A stretch of 64,000 nucleotides of DNA, from positions 269,038 through 333,037 of the forward strand of contig NW_005434618.1 in assembly GCF_000315625.1 (NCBI RefSeq), read 5' to 3'. The stretch is from Guillardia theta CCMP2712. Taxonomy: Eukaryota; Cryptophyceae; Pyrenomonadales; Geminigeraceae. Under the pieces are notes generated by a model. The model made no database searches, was not told where the DNA came from, and saw only the letters and a program-made list of their open reading frames with translations. Below are positions 30,750-41,379 of this stretch, piece by piece. The position numbers were made by a program, and so were the translations under genes. Each line of letters opens with the position of its first letter. Position 1 is the stretch's first letter.

Positions 30750-32784
30750 GGGTTGACACCGGCATGTACTGAAACAGGAGAGGAATCCGCAATCTTGTCA
30801 TGATTGAATTGGGAGATGATTCCGGCGCGTCTAGGCTGAATCGAAAGGTCTTGCTATTTCCTGCAAAGGGGGTTGGAGTAGTTCGAATGTGGAGTCGAAT
30901 AAAGCAAAAAAACCTTGCGTGCCTCCAAACTCCTTTGCAAACTGTTCCTAGTCAATCATGAGCTTTATCCAGTCATGCTCAAGGGTCCTCTGACCTTCGA
31001 GACTGATGGCAAACCTCTCCGTTCCAATATGGTCGAAATACATGCTGAAATATTGTCTGAACTTCAAGCACATACTAAGGCTTGTTACCTGCCACACCGT
31101 CTCCGAACTTGAAAGAAAATTCAAGAGGCACGATGCAACCAGCAGCAATGCAAGTCAGTATCACCAGGATATCGCACCCTTTGTCTCTATGATCACCCTC
31201 TCCCTATACCCTTCTCCTCCCCTTCTCCTTCTCCCTCTCCCTCTCTCTCCCTCTCCCTCTCTCCCTCTTCCTTTCCCTCTTCCTTTCCCTCTTCCTCTTC
31301 CTCTTCCTCTTCCTCTTCCTCTTCCTCTTCCTCTTCCTCTCTCTCGCATTCGTCTTCCCCTCCCTCTCTCCTCCTCCTCACCGCCATGATTCGCTCGTAT
31401 CTTCGATTACCCGTCACCATCATCATCGGCTCATCTTTGACCTTGAACACTACAACCAGGGCCTCTTCCCCACTCATGCCTATTACCCTCACTCCACCTC
31501 AGGCCCACTTCAGGCCCCATCACAACTGCCATCACAAAATCACAAATCAGACTCAACAGGGGCCCCGGGTGGTCTGGTTCGAATGGTCCGATTCCAGGGG
31601 TGGGGTCATTGGAATGTATCGAGGATGGGGTGAAGCGGGAGTATTTTTGAAGGTGGGGGTACCAAATACTGAAACCTCATGGGGGTGGGGCCCTGGGGGG
31701 TGGTCAGAGTCAACGGCAGGTTTCATGGTAGCCACTGGGGCTTCTCAGTCATGATAAATTTGAAATTATCGTTAACATTTTTCCAAAAAGTTATTAAATT
31801 TGAAAACTTAATGAATATCTTCGACTTATTTTTCCAAACTAGAGGAAGTATTGGCCCCCAGTCAGAATTCTTAAGCGATCTCAGGAAGCGTACCCTACCC
31901 AATAATTCACCTTTAGGGACCCATACCCCTGACATCATTGTAAATATCGACCCTACCTACCAAATTAATTTTTACCCTTATTTTGAGGTCAAAGTACCCC
32001 TGCATTTCACACAAATTTCCAACCTTACTTCCAAAGCACCCCCTCTTTTGTCTTCTCTGGTCGTCTGACCCTCCATTTGATGTACCCCACCCCCTTTTCT
32101 CCAGGCCTCTAAGCACTTGTTGATGCCTCCCCTCCCTCGCGCCCCTCTCCTCCTCGACCATCCTTGAAGCTCCTCCTACCCGCACTCGCTCTTTCGAGCG
32201 CCCCCCTCAAACTTATCAGTTCTCCTGTCTTTCCTCCTGACTGCCATCCTATTGGATGATTCATGATATCTCTCTGTCAACAAAAATCCTTCCCACAAAT
32301 CCTCTCGTCTTTCCTCGTCCTTCTGGTTCCACCCACCTTTGATTAAATCAATGGTCTCCCTTTGCTTTTCGTGTACCTCTTATGTTTCTCGTGCTTTCCT
32401 TTTTGTATTTGTAGTTTGCATCACATTTTCAGTCTCCTGCGAGTCTTCAAGTGTTGACTTGTGCAGTTTTTGTACAGTGTCTGGCTTTATACTGTCACTT
32501 TGCTATTCCTACTATTACCTATTGAGTTGCTTCATGTGCAAGAATTGTCAAAATCAATCTCGTGGCCATTTTGACGTCCTGTACATGATTGTTTTGTTTA
32601 CCTTGGCTGCTTGTTGGCTAGTTTTTGATCTAGTCACTCACACTTTAGAGGAGCATATTACTATCTCGCTGACCCTTTGCTTTCAGGTCAAGTGCCGCAA
32701 AGATTTCATGAGCAGCAGAGGTCAACATCCCTAGACAGATCTTAGTGAAGCTTCTGTTCCCGCGTGCTGGCAGCTGCAGTCAAG
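30750..32784. other. Gene-poor interval with pyrimidine repeats and C/G-biased blocks
   Basis: No convincing gene was seen. It contains a CTCCCT/CTTCCT microsatellite (31195-31345), a C-rich stretch that abruptly becomes G-rich near 31560, an AT-rich segment (31750-31850), and another TACCCC-rich block (31880-32100). The last 400 bp is T-rich and must include the promoter of the PIP-box gene. Confidence 0.5.
31195..31345. repeat. (CTCCCT)n/(CTTCCT)n microsatellite
   Basis: A polypyrimidine tract begins as CTCTCCCT units and becomes CTTCCT units. It is not coding. Confidence 0.9.
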
Positions 32785-33969
32785 ATGCAGGACGGACAGC
32801 CTCCCAGCAGCAAAGTCCAGATGTCCATTAAGGAATTTTATCCAACACGGTTCAAGAAGCAGCCGGCAGTCCAAACCCCGAAGCAGGGAAGATCTGACCA
32901 AGAGGAAGCTTCGGCTGTGGCAGAAAATGGCGAGCAAAAGTCTTTGCAGCTGCCTTCAAAGTTGTGTGGGCAGGGCATGATGGAGCGAATTAAGTTGGCT
33001 GCCATGATCAAGGAGCTACCGATCGAGGACACCTGCGCAGTAGTGAGACAATCGAAGATGAGCAGCAGCACCAACGTGCCATGTGGTGCCGGCGTCGCGT
33101 TTGAAGCTGAAAGACAAGCTGTTGACTGTCGAGGCATGGAAGAGCTCAGCACGTCCATGGCAGTAGCGGCGATTGCATCGGCATCAGCGGCATATTCAAG
33201 GCGCATCTACTTGGAACCACCTGCCTCAAGTGAAGGATCTAACGGTGTCTGCTCTGTGAGGTCCTCCCCGGTAAGAGCGAGGCTCGAGGACACGCAAGGG
33301 AAGGAGGAGAGTGGCAGGTCTCCTTCAGAGGAAGGGAGGGAGACGGGGGATGTGAACATGACTGACGTTGGAGGGAGCTTGCACTCCAACCATTTTCTGG
33401 CTCAGAGCCCTCCAAGGCTGCAGCACACCATACTGGCGCATCCTATCCGCCGGCACCAGAACGGAGACGCGTTGCCCCACCATGCAGGGAGGCGACAACG
33501 AAGCCTGCAAACGAAGATCATGTCGGACGAGAAAGCGACCAACATGCAGGGAAAGATGCCAGCGTTCTGCTCTTGCGAGCCGTTCAACATGCCGTTGGAT
33601 ATGCGGGCAACCAGGGAAGGGCTGGAGAAGCTCAACGAACTAGTCGCCCAGGCACATCGCTTGAATAGCATTCCTTCGGTTTCCTCCCCGGACCGTCATG
33701 TCCCGATCTCGCCGATGCAAGGACAGAGCGTGAACCAAGATGACGTGACGAACATGTTGATGTGCGATGAAGACCTGGACGCCCACAACTTTGAGGACAA
33801 CATGTACCTCTCACCCTCGGACTCGCAGCGGTTCTTCAACAGCAGGTTCGAACACTCCTCAGCTCCCAGGAGCGACGTGAGCATCCGGTCGGTTCAACTC
33901 CAGCATGAGCCAGGGTCGATGTCACCCACCTGGGGCCTCCTTCATCACTCGCCGAGCCAGGGCAAGTGA
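32785..33969 (+). CDS. Hypothetical protein with N-terminal PCNA-interacting (PIP) box
   Basis: An uninterrupted frame of about 394 codons runs from ATG 32785 (MQDGQPPSSKVQ) to TGA 33969. Residues 12-19, QMSIKEFY, fit the PIP-box consensus Q-x-x-hydrophobic-x-x-aromatic-aromatic. They are preceded by K and followed by basic residues (PTRFKKQ), as in the PCNA-binding tail of p21 and in replication or repair proteins. The rest is mostly disordered and Ser-rich, with one helical piece (ATREGLEKLNELVAQAHRL, residues about 280-298) and an acidic segment near residue 325 (CDEDLDAHNFEDN). No enzymatic domain is visible. A nuclear, PCNA-linked role is inferred from the motif alone. An upstream GTG-initiated extension exists but ATG is preferred. 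Confidence 0.7.
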   Translation: MQDGQPPSSKVQMSIKEFYPTRFKKQPAVQTPKQGRSDQEEASAVAENGEQKSLQLPSKLCGQGMMERIKLAAMIKELPIEDTCAVVRQSKMSSSTNVPCGAGVAFEAERQAVDCRGMEELSTSMAVAAIASASAAYSRRIYLEPPASSEGSNGVCSVRSSPVRARLEDTQGKEESGRSPSEEGRETGDVNMTDVGGSLHSNHFLAQSPPRLQHTILAHPIRRHQNGDALPHHAGRRQRSLQTKIMSDEKATNMQGKMPAFCSCEPFNMPLDMRATREGLEKLNELVAQAHRLNSIPSVSSPDRHVPISPMQGQSVNQDDVTNMLMCDEDLDAHNFEDNMYLSPSDSQRFFNSRFEHSSAPRSDVSIRSVQLQHEPGSMSPTWGLLHHSPSQGK

Positions 33970-34121
33970 ACTGATGGCGATGCCTTGGTGTGCGGGGGCG
34001 TTGAAACCTGTTTGTACACTACAAGATTTGTTGATTGATGCTTTTTAATTAAGGTTCTGTGTTTCTTTCCTGTCATGCCACCCTCTCCACCACAGCAGGA
34101 CTCTTTCTCCTCCACATGCGC

Positions 34122-34375
34122 CTACTCCTCTTTTGGGACGTGCTGAAAGCGGCGAGGTCTGCAGACGCGCCTCGCAGGAGAGCAAGCACTTGCATCCTGC
34201 GGCGGATTCAGTGCACGAGTGAGACAAAAGATGCTCAACCTCCTGGTAGTACTCATCTGCTGAAACGACTCGATCTCCCTCGCGCTCTCGTCCAGCATCG
34301 ATCCGACGCCTCTCACAAGCTCCCAGAACTGAGCAGCGAGGTCCTGAAGTCATGACAGGCGTCAGTGCCTAGCGC
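34122..34375 (-). CDS. Possible small gene or exon, unknown
   Basis: A minus-strand stretch DLAAQFWELVRGVGSMLDES through REIESFQQMSTT looks like a genuine amphipathic helix. It is preceded by a plausible acceptor (GACTTCAG). The rest of the frame is poor, and start and end are not resolved. It could be a small protein between the PIP-box and GH31 genes, or a chance open stretch. Confidence 0.25.
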
Positions 34376-34505
34376 CTTCATCGGTCCTCTCTCGCCTTCA
34401 CAGGCCTGTCCTGCCGGATGGACCAACTGATGTGTGACAGCCGCGCTGGTACAGTAACCAGCGCCCACAGATTCTTAGAAACGACACGAGCGCGATCGAG
34501 CAGCC

Positions 34506-37500
34506 CTAGGAGACGTGAGGAGGCGGGTAGGAGGGGGGGGAGGGGATGAGGGAACGGAGAACTTCACCTTTCGCTTGCCTCGCTTTGGAAAAGACTCCTT
34601 GTAGCCCGAAGAGAGAAGCGCCGCATGCCTCCTCGCTCGAAGGATCGCATCCGATCAGCCGCACTTTCACCCTCAGGGGCTGCGAAGGATCCACAGGAGC
34701 CACGATGATTCGGGTAGACAACGATGCTTCATCATACTCTACACTCGCTGGCACGGGACACCAAACGCCCTCCCCGCAGAGACGCTTGACGTCAACGGAA
34801 TGAGCAGGAGGGACGTGCTGGAGCCGAAAGCGAATCTCGCGCTGAGCAGGAGCCTTGTGAAATGTGCCCTTGCTGCTGACGGCGATCAACAATTCTTGCT
34901 TGTGAACGTGCAGCTTCCAGCGCACTGCAGTGCGCATGCTACTCCCCATGCTCTTGACATAATCAGTGGTCAGGCCATCATCTTCGTAGAGGAAGCCGGA
35001 CCCTTTCTTGCTGTCCGCCACAAAGATTTGAAATTCGATGCTTCCGGCATCACTCGCATGCCTGGCAAGGCCCAAAGTTCTCTTGTTCGTCGTGTTCATC
35101 GGCAGCCTTGGCAACACCGCCCCGGCCCTGATGAACAATGGGACTTGCGAAATGTCGAAGTGAATTCTGCGCACATCGTCGCTTCCTACGTGGACAGAGC
35201 CGGTGCAGAGGCAGACGTAAGTCTTCCCGCTAGGGATCCAAACGTCCTGCAGTGCGAAGATACCTCCGCCCGGGGACGACACGTCCTTCTCGATGGGCTG
35301 CACGACAGGACTGGCAATGATGTCGGCTCCCAACAGATACTGTGGGAGGAACCCGCTGCGATTTCCAGCGTACGCCAGCGCTTCTTCGGGGTACTCGTGG
35401 TACATGGGACGCACCATCATCTTCGTAGAGGAAGCCGGACCCTTTCTTGCTGTCCGCCACAAAGATTTGAAATTCGATGCTTCCGGCATCACTCGCATGC
35501 CTGGCAAGGCCCAAAGTTCTCTTGTTCGTCGTGTTCATCGGCAGCCTTGGCAACACCGCCCCGGCCCTGATGAACAATGGGACTTGCGAAATGTCGAAGT
35601 GAATTCTGCGCACATCGTCGCTTCCTACGTGGACAGAGCCGGTGCAGAGGCAGACGTAAGTCTTCCCGCTAGGGATCCAAACGTCCTGCAGTGCGAAGAT
35701 ACCTCCGCCCGGGGACGACACGTCCTTCTCGATGGGCTGCACGACAGGACTGGCAATGATGTCGGCTCCCAACAGATACTGTGGGAGGAACCCGCTGCGA
35801 TTTCCAGCGTACGCCAGCGCTTCTTCGGGGTACTCGTGGTACATGGGACGCACCAGAGCCTCTCCAGGTCCGACGTCGAAAGATCTCCACAGAGAGGTGT
35901 AGAGATACGGAAGGAGCGCCTCCCGCTGCCAGAGAGCATGACGGATGGATTCGAAAGCTCTCTCACCTGCTTCCCAGGGGAATATGACGGCGCAAGAGCC
36001 CTTCCCACCCTCCTCCACGTCCGCACAGTCCCCTGCAGACATCCCCCGGTCGTGCATTCTGCATACTCCTGAGACCGAGCCAAACTGCATCCAACGGACG
36101 TAGAGTTCAGGGTCATCGCCGGGGCCAACCAGGTCGTGGCTCCACATGCTGAAGCCCACGTTCGCTGCGGTGAAAGTGAAGTAAGGTTGGAACGCCAAGT
36201 TCTCCCAGCTGAGCTCGCGCACATCCCCGGAAAACCCGACCTGATACCTGTGAGCTCCCAGCCCCCCCCAGCGCGATAGAACCTGCAACAAGGTAAGATG
36301 GTGTACGATGCACGCCCAGACACATCAAGTATGAAGTCAGATTCAGCCTCACCATGCTTCTTTTCCCCGAGCCCCGTCGAGCATGATCCGTCGATCTGAC
36401 GTGAGCCGTCCATATCGTCGGGTTCTGCTTGCCTCCAATCGCACCGTGTGACGCCTGGCCCTGCTGCCAGTCGATCCAGAAAAAATCGACGCCGGTATCC
36501 TCTACATCGGCAAGCACAACATCTTCTAGTGCCATGATGCTTTTTTCATCTGTGATGTTAAACGGGATTGTGCGAAAGGTTGAATCACTGAGACGACATT
36601 GAAATCCGTCCATTTCCTTCAATAGTGTGCAAGCCTTCTCGTACATATCTTCGTAGGGTGCAACGCCATCGGCATCGTGCAAATTCACAGAGACGGCCAA
36701 ACTGTTGTTGTGGAGGAAGGACATGGTGTCACGTGGGAATGGAAATAGATTTCGATCGAACGAATATCCCGTCCATCCATTCTTCGTGTGCCAGTTCATG
36801 TCAAGAACAAAAACGTCAAGGGGGACATTCTTCCTAGAAAATTCCTCCACGATGTGAACAACGTCTTCATGGCAAAGGTTGATCCAACGAGTCCACCAGA
36901 CTCCGAGCGCGTACTTGGGGATCATCGCAATCTTGCCTGATACCCGGGCATAGTCGTTGAGCGCTTGTTTGTAAGCGTGCCCGTAAGCAAAGAGGTACAA
37001 ATCCTCTTCATCCTGGTTTTGTCCGTCCCACCAGTCGGTGTCGTCACGCAGGCAGAAATTCTGCGAGTCGTCGACAACCACCCAACCATCGCGAGAGATG
37101 ATCCCCCAGTCACAGTTGCAATCCGATCGATCCCATCCGCAGCTGTTTCCATTCTCCTGCACCAGCTCTGTGCAGTTGAGATTCAGGACGGAGGCATCGT
37201 CCAACCTGGCGATGCAGCATGAGCACACAAATTCGTTGTCATCCTCCCCAAACTCCGTTTACGTTCGCAAGGTTCCCAAGAGGTTCCCGTGATCTCTTTC
37301 CCCATAGTGCCAACTCTCGAAGGCTGCAGATTGTCATGAGCTCGATGCAAATAGACTGGGAGGTTGCACTTACCGGAGTTGGGATTCAATCCCTTGACAA
37401 ACAAGGTCGAAGCAGAAAAGCTGCTGTTTATCTGATAGTGTACGCTGATCTCCTTGGTGGATATGACGATGAATCTGTCACGCTCGAGCTGAGATTGCTC

Positions 37501-37929
37501 GTCATTGTTAAAGACTCGGCAAACCTCTCTCCATCTGCCCGCGATTCCTCCTCCACTCTAAAGAATGGAACAGGAAGCTCCCGGTTTATGAAAGCTGCAA
37601 TGAACTCGTCATCAAGAAGCCCTGACAGAACAGGCTCTTACTCAACGTCGCTCTGTCCTCAAAGACACCACGAGAAGAGAACTCCATCCGCACAAGACGG
37701 TCGGTGAGCACAGTGAACCGAGCGAACGTGCCTGTGCGCACATCATGGTCCATCGTGCTCAGGAGACGGCGCTGTGCTTCCCCTCCTCCTCACCTGAGAT
37801 CACCATGGCTGACTTCCTGGCGCGTGGAATCCTTTTTCCCCATGGTCCTTCAGCGAGAGGCGGCTTCCCCAGTGCCATACCCGCCAACAGCAGCATCAGC
37901 AGCAACCTCCTCGCCACACTCCCCGCCAT
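34506..37929 (-). CDS. Secreted GH31 alpha-glucosidase-like glycoside hydrolase, frame broken by duplication
   Basis: The start ATG is at 37929 with a signal peptide (MAGSVARRLLLMLLLAGMALG). N-terminal exons follow: GTFARFTVLTDRLVRMEF, INRELPVPFFRVEEE, and DRFIVISTKEISVHYQ. The catalytic domain has ALGVWWTRW, LDVFVLDMNWH, the probable nucleophile Asp in VDFFWIDWQQG (about 36470), and the acid/base motif RYQVGFSGDV (about 36220). It continues with FQPYFTFTAANVGFSMWSHDL. This matches GH31 enzymes of the WIDWQQG type; substrate specificity is not known. The exon 36291-34506 contains a perfect 439-bp tandem duplication. Because 439 is not a multiple of three, translation leaves frame after the first (upstream) copy. 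The single-copy structure is in frame through YEDDGLTTDY. So this is an assembly artefact, a null allele or a recent pseudogenisation. Confidence 0.85.
34975..35413. repeat. 439-bp tandem duplication, copy A
   Basis: By eye it is identical base for base to 35414-35852. This copy is joined correctly to the downstream part of the GH31 gene (YEDDG-LTTDY). Confidence 0.95.
35414..35852. repeat. 439-bp tandem duplication, copy B
   Basis: Identical to copy A. It is joined correctly to the upstream part of the gene (GEAL-VRPMYHEY). The breakpoints share the trinucleotide CCA, a microhomology typical of a duplication junction. Confidence 0.95.
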
Positions 37930-39127
37930 GTCGCCACAAACTCGGCACTTCATTGGGCTGGCAGCCCGGGGTACCACCCGGCCCCGGGCCGTCAGATGCA
38001 CCATGACTATTTTTCTATACTTCAAGTCTCTACTAAAAGGGTCAATTGGTCACGTGTCACTATTTCCATAAAAGTTGTTTTCGGAAAACCGAATAAGCTA
38101 GATTGATTTCTCGTGTAGTTTACTACTTACAAAACATGTTTGGGACCGTGACATTAGGGGCTCTAGTCTCATTCCAGAAAAAATGGCGTGATATCGACTG
38201 TAATTGATAACAAAAGACACGCCAACTATAACTCAAATCCTACTTTAAATTCTGTAACGGTTGTACTGGTACGAAAGGAATGGTACAGAAGGTCCGAGAT
38301 ACACTGAGCTGGTAAGTATTATCACTGCGATATCCGTGGAAAGTTGGTACAAAATTTAAATTTGTACTGGAACGTTGGCTCGTCTTGTACCGTTTTTTTC
38401 TTGTATATGTTAGTATGCTGAAGGCTACACAATACAAAATTTGTGGTACAAAACTTAAAAGAGGAGAGCCCCCCCTACAAATATTTGTACAAAAGTCTGT
38501 ATTGTTAAAACCCTAATATGATCAATCTCCGGCACCACCCAATCCACCCCCCAAACTCACCAGATCTAGATACTATAGGTATGGGTGGGTTGCTCGCGGA
38601 TGACCGTCAGCGAATTGTCACCACTTGGAGTCAGCTGTCGACCACCCTACCACCTTAAAACCACCCCATGCGCAAGAGGACCAAAATTTTCAATAAAGCA
38701 CCGCTCCAAATTCCATAATTCTTCCCCTCCAAACGAGGGTAGGTCGACAAGTTGCCCGGTGTCCATAGCACCCTACCCCGCCTTATGAAAATCGTGCAGA
38801 GGACCCTACCTTTGCTAATTCAAACTACCCCTCCTGCATCCTGTTTCCCGCTTGCACTGTCCTTCTTCCCTTCTCCGCCCTTCGAACGCATTCTTCTGTA
38901 TTCCATTATGTACATCTAACTCGACTCTCTCATCAAATCTGCCTGATTCAAAGTGCCCGACGCTTGGGTCCGCCATTTACATTGCAATCGCTCCGAGCTC
39001 CTTTCTTTTGTGCATCGTTTGAATTTGACGTTTGCCCGAGGTGTAAAGAAGTCTTGTTGCCCTGTACAACCTCCTCAGAGCATCGAAAATTACAGCATAG
39101 CTTTAACTGAGTCATATCCTCCCAACC
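37930..39127. other. Divergent intergenic region with AT-rich palindrome and C-rich block
   Basis: This region separates the GH31 and basic-region genes, so both promoters lie here. At about 38030-38510 it is AT-rich with repeated GGTACAAAA words and a near-palindrome at about 38346-38368 (GTACAAAATTTAAATTTGTA). At 38520-38830 there is an ACCCC/ACCCTACC-rich block on the plus strand. No gene was seen. Confidence 0.5.
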
Positions 39128-41107
39128 ATGGTGAGCACGCCGGTTGCTGGCCATGTAAAGTGGGAGCCTGATGCCTCTGGCCGCCCCAAAAAGGTTCTAC
39201 CGTCAGAAAGCCCTGCCCCCACTTCGGATGATGCAACGGCGAATGAAACTAATGCTGAGCCTTCTGCAAAGCAAGCCAAGTCCTCGTCTGGTGGGGAATA
39301 TGACCCTGCAGAAGCAGAAAAGGCCTTAGCTTGGAAGAAGGAGAAAAGAAGAAAGCAGAACAGAGAAGCCCAGCGCAGACGAAGGGACAGGCTCATGAAC
39401 CAGCACAAACAAAAGCAGGCAGAGATGGAAGCTTCCAGCAACACCCAGCAAGTGCCTGTACAGCCTTCTAACAATCCTGCAGGTCAGCCATTTGGTGGGA
39501 ACATGATGTCCATGGGATTTCAGATGCCCCAGAACGGAATGCAGGTTGCCCAGCCCAACATGGATCAGAACGAACAATTCGGCATGAATATGAACCAAAT
39601 GAATATGCGGTATAACAACTTTGCAAATCCAGCATTGCAGCAATCATCCATCATTGGTGGAACACAAATGAACCCGCTCCAGAGGCAAAACTCTTTCGGT
39701 GCGCCGCCGCAGCTGATTTCTCAGAATTCTTTTCAAGATTGGAACTCGGCGAATGTTGGGCTCATGCAGAACTACACAATGCAGAGAAGAGATTCTTTCA
39801 GTGGAGTTCCACAAGGAATGCCGAACTTCTCGGCTGGGATGCCTCAACAGGGTTTCAACACCAACGACCAATCCCAAAATCAGCCTAACCCGAACTTGGG
39901 TGATATGCGGCCCCAAGGTTCTTTCAGTGACAAGAATTGGAATCTCGGGTTTGCTCCCTTGCTGGGTCAAAACTCCTTCTCCATGGGTAACGATGTAAAC
40001 CCCTTGTTCAAGCAGGGCTCCTTCGCCCCGCCAGACTTTGGAGTCCTTTTGCGTCAGGACTCTGAGAAGATTGCTGCCGGCAATCTGACCAAGCAGCTAT
40101 CCTTTGGGAATATTAAGGGGGGACTGGATCCTTCAGTCTTCGGGCAGGATCCACTAATGCAGCCAAACACAAACAATTCGTCGCTATTTAAACAAGACTC
40201 TTTCAGTTTCGGAGGAGGCAATACACAGGTCAACAATTTGCAAGCTCAGATGTTCAGGCAGGATTCGTTTTCCAGATTACCACGACAAGATTCGTTCAAT
40301 CTCGGAGGGGCGGTTGCACCTGGGTTGTTTCGTCAGGATTCTCTCGGTAAATTGCCCGGATTAGGGGGGGATGCACCACCCCTGTTCCGGCAGGACACCC
40401 TGGGCAGTGTGTCTGGACTAGCGACAAACCCCTTGGTAAGACAAGATTCGGCCTCAAGGCTGGTAAGTTGCGATACGTGCTTCTATTTGCTGCTGATCAA
40501 TCTGACTTTCGTTGAAGGGTATGATGAACATGGGAATGGGAATGGGAATGGGAATGGGAATGGGAATGGGAATGGGAGCTCAACAGGGGATGATGCAGGT
40601 AACACATCAAGACAAGACAAAGATATCTCATGCCATACCGCAGGGAGGTATGAATCGGAATTTTATGGCTGGCAACCTTGCGCAGAGTGGCATTGCTGGA
40701 ATGCCAGGGGCACAGTCGCAGCTCCAACAAGCTCAGCTTCCCATGCAACAAAACGTCCCTCAGCCTCAGCAACAAATGCAACAGCCTCCTCCTCCTCCTC
40801 AGCAGCAGCAGCAGCCTGCACAGTCCCAACAGCAGCAGCAACAGCCTGGACAGCAACCGCTTCAGGGCACTCAAAACTTCGGAGCGCCCAAAGTTGACGA
40901 GAATTGGAATGCTTCCCAGCCAGGTTGGCATGATTGTGCTTTGACGAGATAGCTCGTTGCTGATCCGAGCTGCAGGGAACTCACAGCCGATGGGTAATCT
41001 TCCTCAGACATCATCGGCTCCAACAGAGTCTCGTTCGGTATGCTCGTAAAGTTCTGAATGTTTGTTTTGTGACTGGTTTCTGAATGTAGAGCAACGACTC
41101 GCAATAG
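39128..41107 (+). CDS. Basic-region protein with 14 RQDSF-type repeats and polyQ/GM tails
   Basis: The ATG is at 39128. Exon 1 ends at RQDSASRL|GTAAGT, and three more exons with GT-AG introns end at TAG 41107 (...SRSSNDSQ). Residues 70-98 form a bZIP-like basic region (KKEKRRKQNREAQRRRRDR), but no leucine zipper follows. Residues about 185-445 contain 14 copies of a short motif with consensus aromatic/Leu-x-R/K-Q-D/N/G-S-F, for example LFKQDSFSF, MFRQDSFSR and LPRQDSFNL. R-x-x-S fits basophilic kinases and 14-3-3 binding. The C-terminus has a (GM)n run encoded by a GGGAAT hexanucleotide repeat and Gln-rich tracts typical of transcriptional activators. It is probably a nuclear regulator controlled by multisite phosphorylation. 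I do not recognise the family. Confidence 0.8.
40529..40577 (+). repeat. (ATGGGA)n coding hexanucleotide repeat
   Basis: About eight ATGGGA units encode a Met-Gly run at the start of exon 2 of the RQDSF-repeat gene. Confidence 0.9.
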
Positions 41108-41379
41108 TTAGGAACTGAGACAGAACTCGCTGAATATCCCCGATTCCTTGTATCATGTCAGTTTCCAGCATGTAGATTTAATTGAAATCGACGGGGCCAA
41201 CTTCGAAGCGGCCTGGCTTTGCCCGTCTTGATACGATTTTGATTTGAAATATTTTTTTCCCGGAGGATTATCCCTGTGAAATTAAAATAACAACTGGCCT
41301 GCCATATTGCCCTCCAGCATGTCTGTTTACTCTTTCATAACAGACAGTTACTTTGTTATGACATGAGATATCGCAGCAT

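Noticed and set aside
34443-34464. 8-bp inverted repeat GCGCTGGT/ACCAGCGC
   Set aside because: It is short and isolated, with nothing nearby to give it a function.
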